A stretch of 13,951 nucleotides of DNA from NCBI GenBank assembly GCA_905236405.1, contig CAJOQB010000214.1:1-13951 (forward strand). Reading direction: 5' to 3'. Position numbers and translations under genes: made by a program. Below are positions 1 to 7,240 of the stretch, one piece after another. This stretch comes from an uncultured Bacteroidales bacterium (GTDB lineage Bacteria > Bacteroidota > Bacteroidia > Bacteroidales > P3). The notes beneath the pieces were generated by a model, which was given only the letters and a program-made list of their open reading frames with translations, was not told the DNA's origin and did no database searches. Position 1 is the first letter of the stretch; every line of letters begins with the position of its first letter.

Positions 1-1
1 C

Positions 2-502
2 GTGGGGCAGATTACCGAGAACGACGTGCTGCTTGCCGAATCGTCCGACGCTATCATCATCGGCTTCCAGGTGCGTCCCAGCGTACAAGCCCGCAAGATG
101 GCCGAGACCGAAAAGATCGACATCCGTCTCTACTCCATCATCTACGACGCCATCAACGAGCTGAAAGACGCCATCGAGGGTATGCTTGCCCCCGAACGCC
201 AAGAGAAGATTGTGGCCAACCTCGAAATCCGCGAGACGTTCAAGATTTCCAAGGTGGGCACCATCGCCGGCTGTATGTGTCTCGACGGCAAAATCCAGCG
301 TTCGAACAACGTGCGTGTCATCCGCGACGGTATCGTTGTCTATACCGGCAAACTGGCTTCGCTGAAACGTTTCAAGGACGATGTCAAAGAGGTGGTGTCG
401 GGCCAGGACTGCGGTCTGAATATCGAGAACTTCAACGACATCAAGGTCGGCGACATCGTCGAAGCCTACGAGGTCATCGAAATCAAACGAACACTGAAAT
501 AA
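2..502 (+). CDS. infB: Translation initiation factor IF-2, C-terminal part (5' end outside window)
   Basis: This is the C-terminal end of the translational GTPase that positions initiator fMet-tRNA on the 30S subunit and promotes 70S joining. The 166 visible residues match the end of bacterial IF-2: a segment with VLLAESSDAIIIGFQV and RPSVQARKMAE, a helical stretch IRLYSIIYDAINELKDAIEGML, then the final beta-barrel with KVGTIAGCMCLDGKIQR, a DGIVVYTGKLASLKRFKDDV segment and GLNIENFNDIKVGDIVEAYE. The last barrel is the domain that holds the fMet-tRNA CCA end. The GTPase domain lies upstream of the window. The GTG at the left edge is an internal codon, not the start. A strong hairpin follows the TAA stop by ten bases. 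Confidence 0.95.
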   Translation: MGQITENDVLLAESSDAIIIGFQVRPSVQARKMAETEKIDIRLYSIIYDAINELKDAIEGMLAPERQEKIVANLEIRETFKISKVGTIAGCMCLDGKIQRSNNVRVIRDGIVVYTGKLASLKRFKDDVKEVVSGQDCGLNIENFNDIKVGDIVEAYEVIEIKRTLK

Positions 503-512
503 CTACCTATAA

Positions 513-538
513 GCGAGGGGCAACCTTCCGCCCCTCGC
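513..538 (+). terminator. Hairpin between infB and tRNA-Arg
   Basis: There is a perfect 9-bp inverted repeat: GCGAGGGGC (513-521), an 8-base loop, then GCCCCTCGC (530-538). It begins ten bases after the infB stop and ends five bases before the tRNA. It lacks a clean T-run, so it may be a terminator with a poor tail or a processing signal separating infB mRNA from the tRNA. Pairing is seen directly; function is inferred. Confidence 0.55.
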
Positions 539-543
539 CTTCC

Positions 544-618
544 GCCTCCTTAGTTCAACGGATAGAACGGAAGTTTCCTAAACTTTAAATGAGGGTTCGA
601 TTCCCCCAGGAGGTACCA
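544..618 (+). tRNA. tRNA-Arg (anticodon CCU, reads AGG)
   Basis: The sequence folds as a complete cloverleaf with an encoded CCA end. The acceptor stem GCCTCCT (544-550) pairs with AGGAGGT (608-614) with a terminal G-U, followed by discriminator A615 and CCA 616-618. The D stem is GTTC/GAAC. The anticodon stem GAAGT/ACTTT encloses loop TTCCTAA with anticodon CCT at 577-579. The T loop is TTCGATT (596-602). The T stem is GAGGG (591-595) with CCCCC (603-607), which leaves one A-C mismatch. This species reads AGG arginine codons, which appear rare in the neighbouring genes. An ATG at 589 lies inside the tRNA and is not a gene start. Confidence 0.93.
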
Positions 619-684
619 AACAGCGGAACTATGAACTGGATTAAACGAATCCTATTGGGCTGTAAACAAGAAGAGAACAACGAG

Positions 685-1290
685 ATGAAATACCTCATTG
701 TGGGTCTTGGGAATGTGGGTGCCGAATATGAAGGCACACGACACAACTGCGGTTTCATGGCGGTGGACACCCTCGCCAAGGAATCGGACGTGCGTTTCCA
801 ACTGGAACGTCACGCCTACCGTGCCGAGATGAAATACAAGGGACGTACACTGGTAATCATCAAGCCCACCACCTATATGAACCTGAGCGGCAAGGCTGTG
901 AACTACTGGCTGATGATGGAGAAGGTGCCGTTGGAAAACCTGTTGGTGGTGGTCGACGACATCGCCCTGCCAGTGGGTCAACTACGCATGAAGAAACAAG
1001 GCAGCGGCGGCGGCCACAACGGGTTGGGCAACATCGAACAGGTGTTGGGGACCACCCAATACTGCAGGCTGCGTATCGGCGTGGGCAACGACTTTGGCCG
1101 TGGACAGCAGATTGACTATGTGCTGGGGCAGTTCACACCCGACGAGCTTGCCATCCTCGAGCCGCAGCTGAAGAAAGCCGCCGAAGGCATCAAGGCTTTT
1201 TGCACCGTGGGCCCCGACAGAGCCATGAACGCTTTCAACGAAAAGAAACAAAAAGCAACCAAGAAGGATTCACAACAAACCCAACAATAG
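685..1290 (+). CDS. pth: Peptidyl-tRNA hydrolase
   Basis: Cytoplasmic enzyme that cleaves the ester bond of peptidyl-tRNA dropped from ribosomes, recycling tRNA. From ATG 685 the protein is 201 aa, normal for the family. It opens with KYLIVGLGNVGAEYEGTRHN, containing Asn10 and the catalytic His20. KPTTYMNLSGKAV carries the conserved Asn66, VVDDIALP the aspartate pair 91-92 that assists catalysis, and GSGGGHNGL (residues 107-115) the HNGL motif. The Lys/Gln-rich tail after about residue 187 is longer than usual. I chose 685 because family members start with this beta strand and the upstream bases are purine-rich. An in-frame ATG at 631, 12 bases after the tRNA, would add 18 residues (MNWIKRILLGCKQEENNE) and cannot be excluded. 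coaX follows after three bases. Confidence 0.95.
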   Translation: MKYLIVGLGNVGAEYEGTRHNCGFMAVDTLAKESDVRFQLERHAYRAEMKYKGRTLVIIKPTTYMNLSGKAVNYWLMMEKVPLENLLVVVDDIALPVGQLRMKKQGSGGGHNGLGNIEQVLGTTQYCRLRIGVGNDFGRGQQIDYVLGQFTPDELAILEPQLKKAAEGIKAFCTVGPDRAMNAFNEKKQKATKKDSQQTQQ

Positions 1291-1293
1291 ACA

Positions 1294-2016
1294 ATGAACC
1301 TGGTTCTCGACATAGGAAACACCAGCACCAAGATGGCTTGCTTCGAAGATGACACTCTGCTGTCCGTCCAGACGGTGAAGTCATTGGATGCCGCCACAAT
1401 GTCTTTCTTCTGCGGGACAAAACAACCTGAACATGTCTATGCCTCGGTGGTGGGACCGATGCCCTGCTGGGAGAAGGTTCTTCCGCCGGATGTCACAGTA
1501 CAGACCATCGATGCCACACTCCCCCTTCCTTTCGAGAACGACTACAAGACACCGCTCACGTTGGGCAACGACCGCGTGGCAGCGATGGTGGGTGCTTTGG
1601 CTCTGTACAAACAAACGCCGTTGCTGGTCATCGATGCCGGCTCGTGCATCACTTTGGACTACCTTGACGAGCGAAACCACTATCTCGGAGGAGCCATTAT
1701 GCCTGGGCTACAGATGAAATTGAACGCCCTGCATACTTTTACGGACCGTTTGCCGTTAATAGACTTATGCAATGTGGACCAAGTTCCGCTTGTGGGCGAC
1801 GACACACAGCAGTGTATCACGGCAGGAACGCTGACAGCCACGATACTGGCATTAGAGGCGTTCATCACAAAATACCGCCGTCTGTCGTCCAAGCCGATGA
1901 CCGTGGTATTGACCGGTGGCGACAGCCAACTGCTGCAAAGCCACATCGACGACAAAGTGGAACGAGACCCCTATTTGGTGCTTCACGGCACAAACGCGAT
2001 ATTTAGAAACAGATGA
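1294..2016 (+). CDS. coaX: Type III pantothenate kinase
   Basis: Phosphorylates pantothenate to 4'-phosphopantothenate, the first committed step of coenzyme A synthesis. The 240-aa length is typical of CoaX, which belongs to the acetate/sugar kinase-actin (ASKHA) fold. Visible motifs are the phosphate-binding DIGNT at residues 6-10, a TPLTLGNDRVAAMVGA segment (86-101) matching the pantothenate-site TPxxxGxDR pattern, VIDAGSCITLDYL (112-124) with the catalytic aspartate region, YLGGAIMPGLQM (130-141), and VVLTGGD near 204-210. It starts three bases after pth, and its TGA overlaps the ATG of the next gene (ATGATG), which suggests coupled translation. Type III enzymes are generally not feedback-inhibited by CoA. 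Confidence 0.95.
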   Translation: MNLVLDIGNTSTKMACFEDDTLLSVQTVKSLDAATMSFFCGTKQPEHVYASVVGPMPCWEKVLPPDVTVQTIDATLPLPFENDYKTPLTLGNDRVAAMVGALALYKQTPLLVIDAGSCITLDYLDERNHYLGGAIMPGLQMKLNALHTFTDRLPLIDLCNVDQVPLVGDDTQQCITAGTLTATILALEAFITKYRRLSSKPMTVVLTGGDSQLLQSHIDDKVERDPYLVLHGTNAIFRNR

Positions 2017-3347
2017 TGAACAGAAAACATTTTGCACTACTCCTTGCCCTAACGGCATCTGTTGTTGCCTCCCACACCTATGCACAGAACGGAATCAACA
2101 TTCCCTTCTCGCAGTACGGCACGGGATTCAGCTCGATGCCCTATTCGGTTCCTTTCGCTTCACAAATGGGCGGTGTGGTATACACACGGCAGGCTGCCAA
2201 TATCATCAACCCGTTCAACCCTGCATCGTATGCCGCCATACAGCCCACCAGCTTTGTGTTCAACATGGGCATTGGCATAGAGATGAGCACCTTTATCGAT
2301 CCCTCTGCCTCGCTCTACGATGCCGACGGCAACATCGCCTATCTCGCCATGGGCTTCCCCTTGAGCAAATGGTGGAAGACCGCCATAGGCATCCTTCCGC
2401 TGACCACAGTCAGCTACGAGTCGGTTCAGACACAGTCCGACCCTGTCTGGGGTGAGAACAAAACGAGCTATGAGGGCGTGGGCGGCTTGACCAAGGTGTT
2501 TTGGGGTCATGGTTTCAACATCACCGACCGACTGTCAGTGGGATTGAACGCCAACTTCCTGTTCGACCATCTGAGTCGTGCCATCACCTACCATTTCCCC
2601 GGCAACGACAGCACCTATATCATGGATGCCCGTCGCGAGAAGACCACCAACATCCACAACTTCACTTTCGACATGGGTCTGCAATACACCCAGCCGATAG
2701 GCGAAGACTACACCCTCTTGGCTGGACTGACATTCATCCCCCACCGCATCATGGATGTGACCGACAACAGCTTGATATATACCTTTGTGACCTATGCGGC
2801 AACGGAATATATCCGCGACACCATCTTCCCTCTGCCCGGACAAAGCGGCCAATACACCAGCACGCTGGAGCAGCCCTATACTGTCGGCATAGGGTTGGCT
2901 TTGCAACGCAACGATATATGGTCATTAGCCTTCGATGCCACCTATGCTCCTTGGAGCGGATTGAAATACACCGAAAACGAGGAGTACAACATCTTCGGTG
3001 CATCGGCCCTCCGCTACGGTGACAACTTCCGCGGTGCTGTCGGCATTCAACGTCTGGGCGACAAAAACGCCCAAAAATACATGCGACGGGTGACCTACAG
3101 CGGCGGTTTCCACTATGAGATGGGCAAACTGCAGCTTCAACCTGTGGGCAGCGAGCTGTCCCGTATCGACGAATGGGGCATCGGCTTTGGCATGAGCCTT
3201 CCGATGCGCAAGGGCCGCTCGGTGCTCGATTTCTCACTCAACTATTCCAGCATGGGCAGCGAAGACCTGCTGCGTCGCAACTACTTCATCATCGGTATTG
3301 GACTGGGTAGCAGCGATACATGGTTCCAAAAAAGAAAATATAATTAA
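2013..3347 (+). CDS. Outer-membrane beta-barrel protein (FadL/transport-porin-like), function unknown
   Basis: A 444-aa exported protein. Residues 1-24 are a signal peptide (MNRK basic start, hydrophobic core, HTYA cleavage site) that would leave Gln25 at the mature N-terminus. The rest is full of alternating aromatic/polar strands with Gly-rich turns and no helical membrane span, typical of an outer-membrane barrel. The mature N-terminus (NIPFSQYGTGFS, then a QAANIINPFNPASYA stretch) resembles the plug-like start of FadL-type Bacteroidetes barrels. The final strand region reads YFIIGIGLGSS and ends in a polar tail instead of an aromatic residue. The start overlaps the coaX stop by four bases; ATG 2016 is an equally possible start. 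I do not recognise a specific substrate, and the FadL-like assignment is tentative. Confidence 0.75.
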   Translation: MMNRKHFALLLALTASVVASHTYAQNGINIPFSQYGTGFSSMPYSVPFASQMGGVVYTRQAANIINPFNPASYAAIQPTSFVFNMGIGIEMSTFIDPSASLYDADGNIAYLAMGFPLSKWWKTAIGILPLTTVSYESVQTQSDPVWGENKTSYEGVGGLTKVFWGHGFNITDRLSVGLNANFLFDHLSRAITYHFPGNDSTYIMDARREKTTNIHNFTFDMGLQYTQPIGEDYTLLAGLTFIPHRIMDVTDNSLIYTFVTYAATEYIRDTIFPLPGQSGQYTSTLEQPYTVGIGLALQRNDIWSLAFDATYAPWSGLKYTENEEYNIFGASALRYGDNFRGAVGIQRLGDKNAQKYMRRVTYSGGFHYEMGKLQLQPVGSELSRIDEWGIGFGMSLPMRKGRSVLDFSLNYSSMGSEDLLRRNYFIIGIGLGSSDTWFQKRKYN

Positions 3348-3461
3348 CAAACATAGTCTGATGTTGCAATAAAACTTCCTCTTCCGGTACAAAATGAGAA
3401 AAGAACAACGTCAAACATCAATCAACATCATCACCGACAACAACAAAATAGAGTAAATAAA

Positions 3462-4829
3462 ATGAAAAGAATGAAATTTGTAATGCTCGCCGTCGTTATG
3501 GTTGCCACCGCTCTGACGGCCAATGCACAGAAATGGAACTCCAATCCCGATGACAGTGCGGAATGTGTAGTCAACACCTCGCTTTACAGCCAGGCATACA
3601 AACTGAAGGCTTACGGCGATGCCTACGGCCCTTGGCGTCAAGTGGTCGACAACTGCCCTCGCAGCAGCAAGAACCTCTACATCCGCGGCGTCAACATCCT
3701 CAAGGCTCGCCTCATTGAAGCCAACAAAGCCGGCAACAAAGAGCGCGTCGACTCCACCATCAACGAGCTGATGGCTCTCTACGACACCCGTGCCACCTAT
3801 TTCCCCGAAGATGCCGTCGAATGCTTGGGCAAAAAAGCCTACGAAATGTCGCAAATCTTCCCCAAGAACCCCGCCAAGTTCTATCCACTCTATGTCGAGG
3901 CTATTGAGAAAGGCGGAAAAGAACTCGACGCCACCTATGTCTACAACTTCTTCGATGCCACCCTGGCATATGTGGACAAGGGTCTGGGCGACACCACGCT
4001 GATTATCGACAACTACGACATCGTCAGTGAACTGCTCGAGAACGAACTGATGGAACTGTTGACCAAAGACACCACTGACCGTACTGAGAAACAACGTGTG
4101 GCCGACAGCACCAAGCTGGCCAACATCCGTGCCTACATGGCCAAAACAGAGGCCGCCTTCAGCCCCTTCGCTTCCTGCGAGCAGTTGGTCAAAATCTACA
4201 CCAAGAAATTCGAGGCTGACCCCACCAACGTCACCCTCCTCAAGAAGATTACCAACATCATGCGCAAGAAAGGCTGCACGAACGAGGAACTCTTCTTCAA
4301 AGCCACCGAGGCTCTCTACGCTCTCGAACCGTCGCCCTCCACAGCCTATCTGATGGGCCAGATGTGCATCAGCAAAGACAAATTCAGCGACGCAGTGAAA
4401 TACCTGAAAGACGCTGTCGACGGCCTCGAAGGCCAAAAAGAGCGCTACCTCAGCTATATGTTGCTGGGTCAGGCTTACGGCGAGACCGGTAGTTTGGCCG
4501 CCGCACGTTCGGCCTACTACGAGGCTGCCAAAGTGGACGGCACCAAGGGCGACCCCTATCTCCGCATCGCCATGCTCTATGCCAAGAGCCGTCCCGACGA
4601 CGGTATGGGTGGCCGCTCGGCTTACTGGGCTGCCGTCGACAAATGCGTCCGCGCCAAATCGGTCGACTCCTCGCCCGAGACTGTCGAACTGGCCAACAAG
4701 CTTATCGGCTCCTACAGCAGCGCCTATCCCAAACAGTCCGACGCCTTCATGCTCGACCTCATCGACGGTCAAGGCTACCATGTGGGCGGATGGATTGGTG
4801 AGAGCACCACAGTACGCACCCGCAAATAG
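3462..4829 (+). CDS. Secreted TPR-repeat protein, function unknown
   Basis: A 455-aa protein with a signal peptide at residues 1-22 (basic MKRMK, hydrophobic core, cleavage after ANA) leaving Gln23 at +1. The mature part is alpha-helical. TPR-like helical pairs are visible near residues 48-95 (AYGPWRQVVDNCPRSSKNLYI), 240-300 (LVKIYTKKFEADPTNVTLLKKI) and 295-380 (ALEPSPSTAYLMGQMCISKD, then LLGQAYGETGSLAAARSAYY). Such proteins usually act as periplasmic or outer-membrane scaffolds; no catalytic motif is visible. Codons are strongly C-ending, which suggests good expression. It follows a 114-bp gap, so it may have its own promoter, though I find no convincing TAnnTTTG box there. A second ATG at 3471 is also possible. 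Two hairpins follow the stop. Confidence 0.85.
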   Translation: MKRMKFVMLAVVMVATALTANAQKWNSNPDDSAECVVNTSLYSQAYKLKAYGDAYGPWRQVVDNCPRSSKNLYIRGVNILKARLIEANKAGNKERVDSTINELMALYDTRATYFPEDAVECLGKKAYEMSQIFPKNPAKFYPLYVEAIEKGGKELDATYVYNFFDATLAYVDKGLGDTTLIIDNYDIVSELLENELMELLTKDTTDRTEKQRVADSTKLANIRAYMAKTEAAFSPFASCEQLVKIYTKKFEADPTNVTLLKKITNIMRKKGCTNEELFFKATEALYALEPSPSTAYLMGQMCISKDKFSDAVKYLKDAVDGLEGQKERYLSYMLLGQAYGETGSLAAARSAYYEAAKVDGTKGDPYLRIAMLYAKSRPDDGMGGRSAYWAAVDKCVRAKSVDSSPETVELANKLIGSYSSAYPKQSDAFMLDLIDGQGYHVGGWIGESTTVRTRK

Positions 4830-4833
4830 TGTA

Positions 4834-4854
4834 GACCTTGCTTTGGCAAGTGTC
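4834..4854 (+). other. Small hairpin just after the TPR gene stop
   Basis: GACCTTGC (4834-4841), a TTTG loop, then GCAAG-T-GTC (4846-4854) pair as an 8-bp stem with one bulged T. It starts four bases after the TPR stop and contains the TTG at 4838, the most upstream possible lptC start. Pairing is seen directly; a role in mRNA 3'-end formation or start-site masking is inferred. Confidence 0.4.
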
Positions 4855-5458
4855 ACATAAACGCAACAACACATCACGTGTAGCCCGTCGCCAAAGGCTG
4901 CACGTGGTGTGTTATTATACTTTTCTCTTAACGCTGCTCCCTGTTGTCTTTGCAAGCTGTCGCAACGACATCGAGAAAATTGACTTCTTCGGTCGCAAAG
5001 ACATGCCGCTGCAAACCATAGATACCGCTCGCATCGTCCGCTCCTCCGAAGGCCGTCTGCAAATCGTCATGACGGCACCACGCATCGAACAGTATTCCAC
5101 CCCCGAACGGCGGACTGTCTATCCACAAGGCTTCACGCTCCATTGCTACGACAACGCACGAAAGCCGTCGTTTCTGATAAAGGCCAAATATGGCGTCCAG
5201 CTCGACGACAAACAAACCATGGAGGCACGTGGCGATGTGGTCATCATCGACTACAACAGCGGCGACACCTCCTATCTTGACCATATCATCTGGGACCAGA
5301 ACGACCAACGCATCTTCTCCGATGCCCCCATCCGTTCGGTCAACGGCCAACGTGTCACCATTGGCGACGGATTCGAAAGCGACGACCAGTTTATCCACCC
5401 CCAAATCCTGCACCAGCGCGGTACCGTCGTCATCAATGAAGAAGAAGAGATTGACTAA
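4838..5458 (+). CDS. lptC: LPS-export periplasmic protein LptC, lipoprotein type
   Basis: LptC takes LPS from the LptBFG transporter and passes it to the periplasmic LptA bridge. After a lipobox VFASC (Cys41 counting from TTG 4838) the protein shows the LptC pattern: RIVRSSEGRLQIVMTAPRIEQY, a YPQGFTLHCYDN segment, LIKAKYGVQL, MEARGDVVIIDYNSGD and DHIIWDQNDQRIFSD, ending with VTIGDGFESDDQF. These are the repeated short strands of the beta-jellyroll. No in-frame ATG lies upstream of the lipobox, so the start must be non-ATG. Candidates are TTG 4838, GTG 4850 and GTG 4904/4907. I list 4838 because it and 4850 keep the basic n-region (RVARRQR). An 18-bp hairpin covers codons 11-26. The HhH gene follows after 11 bases. 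Confidence 0.82.
   Translation: MLWQVSHKRNNTSRVARRQRLHVVCYYTFLLTLLPVVFASCRNDIEKIDFFGRKDMPLQTIDTARIVRSSEGRLQIVMTAPRIEQYSTPERRTVYPQGFTLHCYDNARKPSFLIKAKYGVQLDDKQTMEARGDVVIIDYNSGDTSYLDHIIWDQNDQRIFSDAPIRSVNGQRVTIGDGFESDDQFIHPQILHQRGTVVINEEEEID
4868..4913 (+). promoter_or_regulatory. Strong 18-bp hairpin over the lptC start region
   Basis: AACACATCACGTGTAGCC (4868-4885) pairs without a break to GGCTGCACGTGGTGTGTT (4896-4913): 16 Watson-Crick pairs and two G-U pairs around a 10-base loop. It is followed by T-rich sequence (TTATTATACTTTT). It could be a terminator or attenuator after the TPR gene, or a structure in the lptC leader or coding start that controls translation. The pairing is certain; the function is not. 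Confidence 0.6.
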
Positions 5459-5469
5459 CCCATTGTATC

Positions 5470-6183
5470 ATGCCTCGCTCCTACCGCATATCCCTCTTAA
5501 TCGTTGCCACCGCCATCGTGGCGTTGTTGGTGGTGCTGGCTATCCGGATAAGCAGACAGGAGAAGACCTTGGTGGCAGAAACATCGGGGACAACGGCACT
5601 TGACACCACAGCCCAACAGCTAATCGACCGTCAGCAACGCAACGACTCGACACGACGTGCCAACTACTACAAGAAACGTGCGTCGCAACGCCATTACCCA
5701 TCGGCAAGGGGAGCCGCGACAGAAGCGACGACTGCCTACAACAGCCAACGATCAACCACCCACTACGAAACAAAGAAACTGTCGTTCGACCTGAACGAAG
5801 CCGACACGCTCGACTTGCAACAGCTGCGAGGCATTGGCCCCACCTTTGCACGACGAATTGTACGCTACCGCGAACGATTAGGCGGATTCTACTCCATCGA
5901 CCAACTGAAAGAGGTCTATGGAATCACACCCGAACTGGTGGAGCAGTTGTCGACACAACTCACACTCGACGACATTCACCTTCGACAGATCGACCCCAAC
6001 ACGGCCACGCTCGACGAACTGAAACGTCATCCTTATCTCGACTATTACAAGGCCAAAGCCATCGTGGTCTACCGTCAGAAAGGGGGCCGCTTCCAATCGG
6101 CTGACGACTTGCTCAAAGTGTCGCTACTTGACAAAGCCACCCTTTGCAAGATAAAGCCCTACCTATTCTTTGCCGAATCATAA
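5470..6183 (+). CDS. Membrane-anchored helix-hairpin-helix (ComEA-like) protein
   Basis: A 237-aa protein with a basic start (MPRSYR), one membrane helix at about residues 8-26, a long Ser/Thr/Gln/Arg-rich linker (about 30-100), then two helix-hairpin-helix modules. The first runs FDLNEADTLDLQQLRGIGPT (106-125) with the GIGP hairpin and the following ARRIVRYRERLGGF. The second runs IDPNTATLDELKRHPYL (174-190) followed by AKAIVVYRQKGGRFQSADDL. This is the tandem domain of ComEA-type proteins, which bind DNA outside the cytoplasmic membrane during DNA uptake. The second hairpin has HPYLD where a GIG-type turn is expected. It lies between lptC and lpxD, with no competence gene in view, so a DNA-uptake role is an inference. 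Confidence 0.85.
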   Translation: MPRSYRISLLIVATAIVALLVVLAIRISRQEKTLVAETSGTTALDTTAQQLIDRQQRNDSTRRANYYKKRASQRHYPSARGAATEATTAYNSQRSTTHYETKKLSFDLNEADTLDLQQLRGIGPTFARRIVRYRERLGGFYSIDQLKEVYGITPELVEQLSTQLTLDDIHLRQIDPNTATLDELKRHPYLDYYKAKAIVVYRQKGGRFQSADDLLKVSLLDKATLCKIKPYLFFAES

Positions 6184-6208
6184 ATCTGTAACGAAAAACA
6201 ATCATCCC

Positions 6209-7240
6209 ATGAAATATACAGCTCAACAAATCGCCACCCTTTTGCAAGGCACCGTCGAAGGCGACGCCAATGCCGAGGTATGGCAACTGTGCAAGATTGA
6301 AGAGGGAGCGCCCGGCGGCATCTCCTTCCTTGCCAATCCCAAATACACTCATTATATCTACACCACCAACGCCTCGGTGGTCATCGTGGCCAACGACTTC
6401 GTGGCAGAGCATCCCGTCAGTGCCACGCTGGTGAGGGTGGAGAACCCCTACCTCTCGTTTGCCACCTTGCTGAAAGCATACAACTCGGCACAACTCGACA
6501 AGAAAGGCATCGCCTCCGAAGCCTATATCTCTTCCAATGCCACGTTGGGCAACGACTGCTATGTAGGACCTTTCGCCTATATCGGTGAGAACGTCAAGAT
6601 AGGCAACAACGTCAAGATATATCCCCAAGTCTACATTGGCGACAACAGCGTCATTGGCGACAACACCACACTCTTTGCCGGTGTACGGCTCTATCATTAC
6701 ACGATGATTGGCCAACGCTGCATTCTCCATGCCGGTGCCGTGATTGGTGCCGACGGTTTCGGTTTTGCCCCTCGCGAAGACGGAAGCTACGACAAGATAG
6801 ACCAGATAGGCAATGTGGTGATTGAGGACGACGTGGAGATAGGAGCCAACGCCACCATCGACCGTGCCACCATGGGAAGCACCGTCATCCATCGTGGTGT
6901 CAAGATTGACAACCTTTGCCAGATAGCCCACAACGTTCAAGTAGGGACCAACACAGCCATGGCAGCACAGACAGGCATCGCCGGCAGCAGCAAGGTGGGC
7001 AGCAACTGTGTGTTGGCTGGACAGGTCGGCATTGTGGGGCACATCGAGATAGGCGACCGCGTGATTATCGCTGCCCAAAGCGGCATCACCAACAGCGTCA
7101 AGAGCGACCAAACCATCCTTGGCACTCCCGCCGCCGAGATACACAAGCAGCGACGCAACTACATTTACCTCCGCAATTTGGAACGCTTGGCGAACCGCAT
7201 CGAGGAGTTAGAGAAGCAAATCAAAGAAATCAAAGGGTAA
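6209..7240 (+). CDS. lpxD: UDP-3-O-acylglucosamine N-acyltransferase
   Basis: Adds the N-linked 3-hydroxyacyl chain in the third step of lipid A synthesis, using acyl-ACP. The protein is 343 aa from ATG 6209. Residues 1-100 are the LpxD N-terminal domain (DAEVWQLCKIEEG-like region, GISFLANPKY at 37-46 and VVIVAND). Residues about 103-300 are left-handed beta-helix hexapeptide repeats (IGENVKIGNNVKIYPQVYIG). ADGFGFA (181-187) and NLCQIAHNVQVG (235-246) are family signatures, with His241 the likely catalytic base (E. coli His239). The C-terminal helix (LERLANRIEELEKQIKEIKG) is typical. Reading frame continues upstream to a TTG at 6170, but that would overlap the HhH gene and adds nothing family-like. 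Its stop abuts the stop of manA on the other strand. Confidence 0.96.
   Translation: MKYTAQQIATLLQGTVEGDANAEVWQLCKIEEGAPGGISFLANPKYTHYIYTTNASVVIVANDFVAEHPVSATLVRVENPYLSFATLLKAYNSAQLDKKGIASEAYISSNATLGNDCYVGPFAYIGENVKIGNNVKIYPQVYIGDNSVIGDNTTLFAGVRLYHYTMIGQRCILHAGAVIGADGFGFAPREDGSYDKIDQIGNVVIEDDVEIGANATIDRATMGSTVIHRGVKIDNLCQIAHNVQVGTNTAMAAQTGIAGSSKVGSNCVLAGQVGIVGHIEIGDRVIIAAQSGITNSVKSDQTILGTPAAEIHKQRRNYIYLRNLERLANRIEELEKQIKEIKG

Noticed and set aside
589..684. Upstream extension of pth to the ATG at 589
   Set aside because: The ATG lies inside the tRNA-Arg gene.
3348..3461. Promoter in front of the TPR gene
   Set aside because: The gap length suggests one, but the best candidate (TTG then TACAAAATG 21 bases later) does not match TAnnTTTG.
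3411..4955. Long open frame (514 codons) on the reverse strand opposite the TPR gene
   Set aside because: It is the mirror of a strongly biased gene; its product is low-complexity (Val/Gly/Phe-rich), matches no family, and the forward protein has a clean signal peptide and TPR helices.
6113..7144. Reverse-strand open frame (343 codons) opposite lpxD
   Set aside because: Shadow of the hexapeptide-repeat gene; repeated short motifs come from the forward repeats and lpxD is unmistakable.
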